Positions 28,642 to 35,276 of a DNA stretch of 64,000 nt are shown piece by piece (position 1 is the stretch's first letter; the number at the start of each line of letters is the position of its first letter). The notes under the pieces are model-generated. The model did not search any database. It was not told the origin of the DNA and saw nothing but the letters and a program-made list of their open reading frames with translations. Where the stretch lies: positions 25,680 through 89,679 of the forward strand of contig DAQK01000046.1 in NCBI GenBank assembly GCA_002502855.1, read 5' to 3'. The stretch comes from Methanobacterium sp. UBA279 (lineage in GTDB: Archaea; Methanobacteriota; Methanobacteria; Methanobacteriales; Methanobacteriaceae). A program made the translations under genes and the position numbers.

Positions 28642-29637
28642 ATGGAAGACATTATAGAGGTTAATGAACTCACCAAGGCGTTTGGTGACCTCGTGGCCGT
28701 GAACCACATCAGCTTTACAGTCAAAAGGGGGGAGATCTTTGGATTTCTGGGACCTAACGGTGCCGGAAAATCAACTACTATAAAAATGTTGACCACCCTT
28801 CTACGCCCAACCTCTGGCTCTGCCAAAATCTGCGGCTACGATGTGGTAAAAGAACGAGACAAGGTCAGAAGTTGCATGGGGATAGTCTTCCAGGACAGGT
28901 CTGTTGACCGCTACTTAACGGGTAGGCAGAACCTGGATTTTCATGCCAGGATGTACTCCCTGAGCAAAGAGGAGAGAGAAAGAAAGATTGAAGAGGTTCT
29001 CAACCTGCTCGAGCTAAAGGGGAAGGAGAACGTTCCCCTTAGCAATCTTCCTGATGGACTCAAACGTAGATTCGAGGTAGCAAGGGGCTTTATGACATAC
29101 CCTGAAGTGGTATTCCTTGATGAGCCCACAATAGGCTTTGATATAAAGGCAAGGATGGATTTGTGGGACCAGATCAAAAGAGCAAAGGAGAAGGAGGGTA
29201 CCACAGTAATACTTACCACCCATTTCATAGAGGAGGCTGATTACCTCTGCGACAGGGTAGCAATCATCGATCAGGCAAAGATAGTTGCCCTAGATACCAT
29301 CGATAAGCTCAAGGAAGCGATGGGAACTGATGTGATTTCGCTTGAGATTGCCAACCACGATAATACTGCCTTTATAGAACGGATAAAGAAACTCGAGTGG
29401 GTAAGGAGTGTCGAGGAATATGGCGGTTCACTAATGCTCTCTGTAAAAGGCCATGACAGCAGGGTGCCTGAACTTATAGATTTCGCCGATCAAAATGGAT
29501 TCCAGGTTCTCGGCATCGATGAACATAAGCCCAGCTTGGAGGATGTCTTCGTACACTTTACTGGCAAGACAATAAGAGAGGCCGAGGGAAGTGGGGGAAG
29601 TAATAGGGCAATAAGAGCAAGAAGAAGGAGGAGATAA
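28642..29637 (+). CDS. ABC transporter ATPase 2 (drug/antibiotic exporter type, degenerate signature)
   Basis: A ~331-residue homologue of ATPase 1. Walker A (GPNGAGKSTT), Walker B (VVFLDEPTIG) and the H-loop His (LTTHFIEEA) are intact, but the signature LSGGM is replaced by LPDGL. These defects complement those of ATPase 1: a heterodimer would have one complete and one degenerate ATP site. The tail is rich in Arg/Gly. I start at ATG 28642; GTG 28633 is also in frame. It overlaps the permease start by 1 base. Confidence 0.9.
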   Translation: MEDIIEVNELTKAFGDLVAVNHISFTVKRGEIFGFLGPNGAGKSTTIKMLTTLLRPTSGSAKICGYDVVKERDKVRSCMGIVFQDRSVDRYLTGRQNLDFHARMYSLSKEERERKIEEVLNLLELKGKENVPLSNLPDGLKRRFEVARGFMTYPEVVFLDEPTIGFDIKARMDLWDQIKRAKEKEGTTVILTTHFIEEADYLCDRVAIIDQAKIVALDTIDKLKEAMGTDVISLEIANHDNTAFIERIKKLEWVRSVEEYGGSLMLSVKGHDSRVPELIDFADQNGFQVLGIDEHKPSLEDVFVHFTGKTIREAEGSGGSNRAIRARRRRR

Positions 29638-30488
29638 TGATGGTGATAGAAACGACAGAAAAAGCAAGAGAAAAAAAACCACTGATAGAGTGGATACCGA
29701 TTTCCAGTATGTGGCTCAGGGAGATAATCCGCTTTCTCAATATGAAAACTCGGGTTATCAGCTCCTTCGCCGAACCATTTTTATTTCTTACCCTTCTGGC
29801 CATTCCTTTCAGCCGTCTCATGCCCCCGGGAAGTGAAGGGATGATGTCGCAGATGTTTGGCAGTTTAAGCTTCTTCGCCTTCCTCGCTCCAGGCATCGTC
29901 GGCATAGGTTTGGTTAGCAGGGGTATAATGGGAGGAGTAACCGTAATATGGGATAAGGAGTTCGGATTCCTTAAAGAGGTGATGGTGGCACCGGTTCGAC
30001 GGGTTTCCCTGATGATAGGCCGGAGCCTCGGCGGGATGACCATTGCTATAGTCCAAGCGCTGGTAACAATCGGGGTAGCCTCCCTCTTTGGCATTTGGTA
30101 TGGCTTCCAAGTTCATAGTGCCGCCGGCCTTGGGCTGGCACTCGTGTTCATAATCCTCACCTTTGCTACTTTCATCGGGTTCGGCATAACCCTGGGCGCG
30201 CTGTTTGAGGAGACGGAAGGATTTATGTCAATCGTTACGCTGCTACAACTGCCGATGTTCTTCCTCTCTGGCGCCTTTGTGCCCATAGGCCTGTTAAATG
30301 GCGTTCCTGTCCTCTATCAATTACAGTTTATCAACCCCCTCACTTATGGGATCGACGGGATAAGGGCTTCCCTGACCGGAGCATCCCCCTTCTTTCCGCT
30401 ATGGGTTGACCTTGTAGTTCTCCTCGCCTTCACTCTAATCTTCTTAATTTTGGGCGCCCGTGCCTTCAACAGGATGCAAGTGAGCTAA
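29637..30488 (+). CDS. ABC-2 type permease (DrrB-like)
   Basis: A 283-residue membrane protein with a ~35-residue cytoplasmic N-terminus and about six helices, the ABC-2 layout. The conserved ABC-2 segment is in the middle (WDKEFGFLKEVMVAPVRR, ~100-118), and LPMFFLSGAFVP followed by NPLTYGIDGIR closes the C-terminal half. It would form the channel for the two ATPases encoded upstream. GGAGGAG lies just before the ATG. A lone permease would have to homodimerise even though the ATPases look non-equivalent. Confidence 0.9.
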   Translation: MMVIETTEKAREKKPLIEWIPISSMWLREIIRFLNMKTRVISSFAEPFLFLTLLAIPFSRLMPPGSEGMMSQMFGSLSFFAFLAPGIVGIGLVSRGIMGGVTVIWDKEFGFLKEVMVAPVRRVSLMIGRSLGGMTIAIVQALVTIGVASLFGIWYGFQVHSAAGLGLALVFIILTFATFIGFGITLGALFEETEGFMSIVTLLQLPMFFLSGAFVPIGLLNGVPVLYQLQFINPLTYGIDGIRASLTGASPFFPLWVDLVVLLAFTLIFLILGARAFNRMQVS

Positions 30489-30517
30489 GCGGCATCCTGA
30501 CAAGATGGGGTGTTACA

Positions 30518-31195
30518 ATGAGGATAGTGCCAGGAATTTGGAAGGTAGATAACATTAGGGGGGCTAACAGCTACCTTGTCGTAAGCAAAGATACTGTGCT
30601 GGTCGTTGATACCGGGATGCCGGGTAGTGCTAGGAAAATCATCGATTTCCTCGCGGGGCTGGGTCGGAAGCCTAACGAGGTAGAATGTATAGTTCTGACT
30701 CACGCCGATATCGACCACAGCGGAAGCACTGCTGAGCTAAGGGAGATGACAGGAGCCAGAGTCGCCATACATATCGGGGATGCCCCAGCCCTCTCCGGGG
30801 AAAGGAGACTCAAAGAGGTGAAAGGGGCTTTGTCCCCCGTCTTCACGCTGATGAGTAAAATCATGAAATTTCGCCCGGTTAAGCCGGATCTGCTTCTGAA
30901 AGAAGGCGATGAGATAGGTGGCTTCAGGGTAGTACATACTCCGGGGCACACTGTGGGGCATATCTGCCTTTACCAGCCAGGGGATCTCCTATTTGCCGGC
31001 GATGCACTCAGAAGCGATAAGAAGGGTAACCCAATAGAAATGTCCAAACAAATGACACTTGATATAGAAGGGGCGTGGAAATCAGTAAGGAGGATAGCCG
31101 GGCTGGAGTTCGATATCTTTTTACCAGGTCATGGTGCTCCCGTAATACACGACGCTTCCAGAAAGGTAAGGGAGTTGCTGGGGAATGTCAGTTGA
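30518..31195 (+). CDS. MBL-fold metallo-hydrolase
   Basis: A 225-residue metallo-beta-lactamase-fold enzyme with the full zinc set: HADIDH near residue 67, H in HTPGHTVGH near 145, the bridging Asp in FAGDAL near 160 and the final His in LPGHGAP near 208. It is the glyoxalase II-like single-domain subgroup; the substrate is unknown. It follows the transporter operon by 29 bases and overlaps the TauE/SafE gene by 11, so it is probably in the same transcript. Codon use is as in the rest of the island. Confidence 0.88.
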   Translation: MRIVPGIWKVDNIRGANSYLVVSKDTVLVVDTGMPGSARKIIDFLAGLGRKPNEVECIVLTHADIDHSGSTAELREMTGARVAIHIGDAPALSGERRLKEVKGALSPVFTLMSKIMKFRPVKPDLLLKEGDEIGGFRVVHTPGHTVGHICLYQPGDLLFAGDALRSDKKGNPIEMSKQMTLDIEGAWKSVRRIAGLEFDIFLPGHGAPVIHDASRKVRELLGNVS

Positions 31196-31976
31196 ATTCA
31201 CTGCCAGCTGGATTTTGCCACTGCTTCTGCTTGGCTTTGCCGTTGGCCTCATGGTGGCCATGTTTGGTGGCGGTGGCGGTTTTTTCTATGTGCCAGCGCT
31301 GACCCTTTTATTCCATGTGCCAACCCAGTTTGCCGTAGCCACATCTCTGGCTTCAATAATCCCCACGACCATCTCCGGCTCGGTCAGCCACTACCGGCGG
31401 GGTAACCTAAATATACCCGTGGGAATAGCTTTTGGGACTGGTGGCATAATCGGTGCTTTGATTGGTGCCTACGTGTCAACACTGATTTCTGCCGCTTTCC
31501 TGGAGAAGCTCTTTGGTGTTTTTATGATTATCCTGACCATTCCGATGCTATTTAGTACCCGGAGAAGAGGAAGGTCCGACGCTAATACCGAAGAGGCTTC
31601 ACCTTCCCTTACCTGGGCAAGCAAAGCAATGAGTGCTGTTTTTGGCATTCTCTCCGGCGCCATGGCCGGGCTCTTCGGGGTGAGTGGGACACCGCCAGTT
31701 ATCGCCGGATTGTACATTATGGGGCTGCCAGCAACAATGGTAGTGGGCACATCCGTATTTGTGCTCCTTTTTAACGCCATTTCTGGTCTGTTTGGGCACC
31801 TTGCACTGGGGCAGATTAATTTGATGCTAACCCTGTTCCTGGCCCTGGGGGCGGCGGCAGGAGCATTTTTGGGTCCCAGGTTTCTGGGCAGAATAAAAAC
31901 CCCCACCCTGGAGAAGGTTTACGGACCACTTTTCATGGTGATGGTCATCACTTTGGGGGTGGTCATGATTTTGTAA
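31185..31976 (+). CDS. TauE/SafE (TSUP) family anion exporter
   Basis: A 263-residue protein with about eight membrane helices in two repeats, the TSUP architecture. The first repeat shows GGGGGFFYVPAL and ATSLASIIPTT, the second GLFGVSGTPPVIAG and VVGTSVFVLLFN. TSUP proteins move sulfite, sulfonates or related organic anions across the membrane; the substrate cannot be named. It is the last gene of the GC-rich block. Confidence 0.88.
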   Translation: MSVEFTASWILPLLLLGFAVGLMVAMFGGGGGFFYVPALTLLFHVPTQFAVATSLASIIPTTISGSVSHYRRGNLNIPVGIAFGTGGIIGALIGAYVSTLISAAFLEKLFGVFMIILTIPMLFSTRRRGRSDANTEEASPSLTWASKAMSAVFGILSGAMAGLFGVSGTPPVIAGLYIMGLPATMVVGTSVFVLLFNAISGLFGHLALGQINLMLTLFLALGAAAGAFLGPRFLGRIKTPTLEKVYGPLFMVMVITLGVVMIL

Positions 31977-32499
31977 CTATTCAGGCAGTCACAGAGCAAA
32001 GGCACAAAGAAACATGAATCCGAATCCAAACCCCCCTATGGTAACGTCATTCCGGCGAAAGCCGGCCCGACTTCCTACAAAAAAGGGGATTTGGGGCAAG
32101 CTCCAGATACGGAAATTGCCAAAACCTCGATGCAGTGCCTAGTCAGAAATGAGAGGTTGCCAAACACGCACTCTTGTGCTATGCTATACCCAATTTATAT
32201 AGTTTTGATTTTTGTGTATTTTTGTAAATAATATTTTTTTATCCGTGTTAAACTGATTATTTTGTTAAATAGAAACATAAAAGTTTTTATAATAAGTGGA
32301 ACAAAGTATTAATCATGCGAATAGAAAAAATACTTGTTCCACTTGATGATTTGTTTGATCAGGGTTATAAACTTTCCTATTTTTTGTGAAGGTTTATCGA
32401 AATATGAAGAAAATCATTTAAAATCCCATAAAATTTTTATATTAGTTTCTTATAGAATAGAACTGAGAGGTATAAACTACTGATAGGGGGGATTGTATT
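31977..32499. other. Right edge of the island with bacterial-type repeat and small inverted repeats
   Basis: The first ~170 bases remain GC-richer and contain CGTCATTCCGGCGAAAGCCGG at 32045-32065 (hairpin CCGGC-GAAA-GCCGG, 32052-32065), a form of intergenic repeat common in bacteria. Composition falls abruptly to host-like AT at ~32180. AAGTGGAACAA (32294-32304) and TTGTTCCACTT (32334-32344) form an 11-bp inverted repeat. A 24-codon frame at 32315-32389 starts MRIEKILVPLD, like a universal stress protein start, then stops. No intact gene is seen. Confidence 0.6.
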
Positions 32500-33090
32500 T
32501 TGAGAGATATTGTATTAGGCGGATTAACAGTAATTATTTTTGTAATCTCCTTTGTTGGTGGGTTTTTTGGTTATCATCAATATCAGTCTTACACCTATGA
32601 TGACTTGTTAAAAAAGTCGGATAGTAATTGGGTGCAGGCGAAAGATAATCTTAGTCAGGTGAACATCACCAAAAATTCCTATGACACTAACATCAAATAT
32701 ATAAAAAACGCTATAAATTTGACGGATGAAGCTATTAACCAGACCCAGCAGATGGTTAATAATGCACCAGACAATGAAACCTATGCATATGCTCAAATAA
32801 GATTGACCCAATATCAAAATGCTAGGAGTATGGAAGAATATCTTTTGAAATTAATTGAAGACATTAAAACCAATGGAATATTTGTAGCTATTGCCTTTTT
32901 CCAAGACAACACCGAGGATATTAACAATATCGGCCTAAACATCGCCGCTGAGCAAAACCAGCTCATACAAGTTGTGAACTCCAATCCTTCACTAAATCAG
33001 CGGCTGGTGAATGTTTTAGGGCAAGATCGGGTTAATGGAATCTTAAAAGATGTACCGGAACAGGGAAATGGTACAGGAGCAATTAACTAA
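32500..33090 (+). CDS. Membrane-anchored extracellular helical protein
   Basis: A 196-residue protein with one N-terminal membrane segment (residues 4-25) followed by a ~170-residue outer domain that is helical and rich in Asn/Gln, with many N-x-T/S sequons. I recognise no family. The start is TTG, preceded by AGGGGGGAT, a strong ribosome-binding site. The next gene has a nearly identical leader (GGGGGGATTGTAGTTTTTG) and also a TTG start 18 bases after this stop, so the two are an operon and may derive from duplicated leaders. Confidence 0.6.
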   Translation: MRDIVLGGLTVIIFVISFVGGFFGYHQYQSYTYDDLLKKSDSNWVQAKDNLSQVNITKNSYDTNIKYIKNAINLTDEAINQTQQMVNNAPDNETYAYAQIRLTQYQNARSMEEYLLKLIEDIKTNGIFVAIAFFQDNTEDINNIGLNIAAEQNQLIQVVNSNPSLNQRLVNVLGQDRVNGILKDVPEQGNGTGAIN

Positions 33091-33108
33091 AAGGGGGGAT
33101 TGTAGTTT

Positions 33109-33486
33109 TTGAATTCTAAAACTGAAATAATTTTCCTGATTATACTGGCGGTTATTGGAATAGTTGAAGGGGCCACTTTTAGTTTCATATCCAGTGACTA
33201 TAGTTATACTGTTTTGAATCACACAGATTCATCTGCAAATACAAATGATACCCCGAGTAATGAAGCAAGTTCTGATACCACTGATAACCAATTCATCAGC
33301 GAAAGTCGAGCTATAAGTATAGCTAAGGCAGCCATGCCCGGAAGTCCGCAGTATTTTGTAACTGGATATCCTTCATCGGATTCTCCTTACTACGTGGTTG
33401 CTGGTCATGACCCTAATTATTACGGTCCCGACGCTTATATTAGGATTGACGCCAGAACTGGTGAGGTAGTAGAGAAAGTTATATAA
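33109..33486 (+). CDS. Membrane-anchored protein with PepSY-like domain
   Basis: A 125-residue protein: one N-terminal helix (6-28), a Ser/Thr/Asn-rich linker (~35-62), then a ~60-residue domain with ISESRAISIAKAAMPG, YYVVAGHD and YIRIDARTGEVVEKV, the helix-strand-strand pattern of PepSY domains that often regulate or inhibit extracytoplasmic proteases. The start is TTG after a GGGGGGAT site. It is co-transcribed with the upstream membrane-anchored protein. Confidence 0.6.
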   Translation: MNSKTEIIFLIILAVIGIVEGATFSFISSDYSYTVLNHTDSSANTNDTPSNEASSDTTDNQFISESRAISIAKAAMPGSPQYFVTGYPSSDSPYYVVAGHDPNYYGPDAYIRIDARTGEVVEKVI

Positions 33487-33504
33487 TGTTTTAATTAAAT
33501 TACT

Positions 33505-33641
33505 CATTTTTTTACCGATTTAAACCTATGCCGTTTCACCCTCACCCATTTAAACTCCTTCTCCGCATACCTCACGATTTCCATCTTGTACTGGTAATAG
33601 GTGCAATGCACCTATACAAAAAACTAAATACCTAAAAATTA
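33505..33641. repeat. Direct repeat, copy 1 (~135 bp)
   Basis: This 137-bp sequence recurs at 34900-35034 in the same orientation with only five differences (two homopolymer length changes and three substitutions). It contains a 19-base perfect palindrome, ATAGGTGCAATGCACCTAT, at 33597-33615. On the reverse strand a frame at 33504-33611 (GTG start) reads 35 residues and is preserved in both copies. The repeats bracket the phage-like wall-binding gene. Confidence 0.85.
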
Positions 33642-33670
33642 CATATGGGTTATGACAAGTAAGATGGTTC

Positions 33671-33787
33671 ATGCTCTTCTCTAAATTCACACTAGATAAT
33701 GGGGGAAGTTACTACTTAGATGGAGTATTATACCCTGAACTAAGGAATGAAAAACCGGTGGAGGATAAAAATTGGAACATAAAATAA
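33671..33787 (+). pseudogene. Short remnant resembling the C-terminus of a phage structural protein
   Basis: A 38-codon frame reads MLFSKFTLDNGGSYYLDGVL followed by YPELRN and an acidic tail, ending in TAA 33 bases before the next gene. It has no ribosome-binding site and starts abruptly just inside the direct repeat, so I take it as the 3' end of a larger gene cut off by a rearrangement. Assignment to a phage protein is inference from its position beside the cell-wall-binding gene. Confidence 0.35.
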
Positions 33788-33820
33788 AAGAATAAAAAAA
33801 GGGGAGGTGAAAAAAAGAAG

Positions 33821-34693
33821 ATGATACGCAAAACCACTATACTATTATTAATTGTCCTGATACTCTCAACAACTACTGTATCAGCAACACAAAGACCAGT
33901 ATACGTAATATCAGACGGAATAACCAACAACCAAGTAGACAATGCACGTATCAACCAAGTAGTGAAAGCACTGAAAGATGCAGGAGTCAAAACAGTGTAT
34001 AACGGTTACCCTGGTAGGAACGGAGTTAAAGTAAATAGTTACACTATCTTATCGAAAACTCCAAAGAATGCGGTGATTGTCCAGTTAATGGGAGGATTGT
34101 GTGGAGCAACCATATACTCCATGACAATGGAAAACTATTACAAAAACCTGAAAGGAACACGTATTGTGTACCCAATATGGGTGTATCCATCCGTAAAAGT
34201 GGATATAAACACTATTAAATGGCTCGGCCGTTCAGGTGATGATGGTGGGCACGGGTCTTTCAGTGGGATATCCTATCCAGCACAAAAATTAAAAAACGCC
34301 GGCTATGAGTATACCTATTGGAAAACACAATCTGATTTCAACAAAGCCATACAAGAAATCGCTAACAAAGCAGGAGTAACAAAAAAACCAGCGACTAAAC
34401 CCACTACACCTGCTAAAAACAGTGGAACAATAACATTACATGGACAAAAAGTCAGTGAAACAATACCCTACACATTAAAATACGGGTTAAAAAATGGTAA
34501 ATACTTATACAATAATGATAAGTATGTTATCGTCACCCAGAAGCAGTTAGCAAAGAAAGTAGGGTATGATGGATACTGTAAAGGTAATTACGGGACTAAA
34601 ACAGAGTTGTATGTGAAGAAATTCCAGAAAAAAGAAAAACTACCAACAACAGGACAAGTAAACCAAGCCACATGGAACAAATTAATAAAATAA
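33821..34693 (+). CDS. Secreted protein with C-terminal peptidoglycan-binding-like domain (phage-like module)
   Basis: A 290-residue protein. Residues 1-22 are a signal peptide ending SATQ. Residues ~25-185 form a globular domain (VYVISDGITNN, GGLCGATIYSM, GRSGDDGGHGSF) that I do not recognise. A Thr/Pro/Lys linker (~190-205) leads to residues ~235-290, which resemble PF01471 peptidoglycan-binding domains (ELYVKKFQKKEKLPTTGQVN, then ATWNKLI). Methanogens have pseudomurein, so I infer wall binding. It is not a C71 pseudomurein endoisopeptidase by motif. GGGGAGGTGAAAAAAAGAAG precedes the ATG. The gene sits between the two direct repeats. Confidence 0.65.
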   Translation: MIRKTTILLLIVLILSTTTVSATQRPVYVISDGITNNQVDNARINQVVKALKDAGVKTVYNGYPGRNGVKVNSYTILSKTPKNAVIVQLMGGLCGATIYSMTMENYYKNLKGTRIVYPIWVYPSVKVDINTIKWLGRSGDDGGHGSFSGISYPAQKLKNAGYEYTYWKTQSDFNKAIQEIANKAGVTKKPATKPTTPAKNSGTITLHGQKVSETIPYTLKYGLKNGKYLYNNDKYVIVTQKQLAKKVGYDGYCKGNYGTKTELYVKKFQKKEKLPTTGQVNQATWNKLIK

Positions 34694-34700
34694 ATGAAAA

Positions 34701-34754
34701 AATTACCATAACACACACCTGCCTTCCTATAAAAAGGGAGGGGTTATGGTAATT
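34701..34754 (+). terminator. Long hairpin after the wall-binding gene
   Basis: The 12-bp outer stem is perfect, and inside it CCTTCC (34722-34727) can pair with GGGAGG (34736-34741), extending the structure. It begins 8 bases after the stop codon. Confidence 0.55.
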
Positions 34755-34899
34755 ACATTTTTCAAAGAGAAAGAATAAAAAAAGGGAAGTGTAACTTATC
34801 CTAGACTTAATATCCGTATTCATCCTCGGATTCACAACAGATGTTGCTGTTTGTAATCTACGGTATTTACCTGGCGAACAAACAAAAAAAATCATATAT

Positions 34900-35034
34900 C
34901 ATTTTTTACCGATTTAAACCTATGCCGTTTCACCCTCACCCATTTAAACTCCTTCTCCGCATACCTCACAATTTCCATCTTGTACTGGTAATAGGTGCAA
35001 TGCACCTATACAAAAACTTAATACCTAAGAATTA
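34900..35034. repeat. Direct repeat, copy 2 (~135 bp)
   Basis: Second copy of the sequence at 33505-33641, with the palindrome at 34991-35009 and the reverse-strand frame at 34892-35005. The only substitution inside the conserved part of that frame is synonymous (ATC/ATT). The copies are 1,395 bp apart. Confidence 0.85.
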
Positions 35035-35276
35035 ATATTAATTATATATAAAAAAAGTATTACTCAAAGATGAAGTTTATTATAGTATTGCATCTATACC
35101 CTAAGGTGAGATAGATTTTTGGAGTAAAAAGTAAGAAAAGTAAGCATATTTAGTATTATACACTTGCATTATATAATCATGAAATTAAATAAGAATTCAA
35201 CAGATAAAATAAATTTAGAATTGATTATAACCACTTTTCAAGGAAATTTATAATCACACTAAACTAGGTGTTTTTT

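Larger units (their letters stand above)
34694..35276. other. Intergenic region after the phage-like gene, up to ilvB
   Basis: No intact gene is seen. A 12-bp perfect inverted repeat (AATTACCATAAC 34701-34712, GTTATGGTAATT 34743-34754) makes a terminator-like hairpin. At 34798-34890 two overlapping frames read pieces of a small membrane protein (LILDLISVFILGF, then LLFVIYGIYLANKQKKS one base out of frame), which looks like a frameshifted holin-type remnant. Repeat copy 2 follows. From 35035 to 35267 only AT-rich sequence with TATA-like elements for ilvB is seen. Confidence 0.5.

Noticed and set aside
34841..35035. 64-codon forward frame running through repeat copy 2
   Set aside because: Its second half is antisense to the repeat's better-conserved reverse frame, and its first half is better explained as a membrane-protein remnant.
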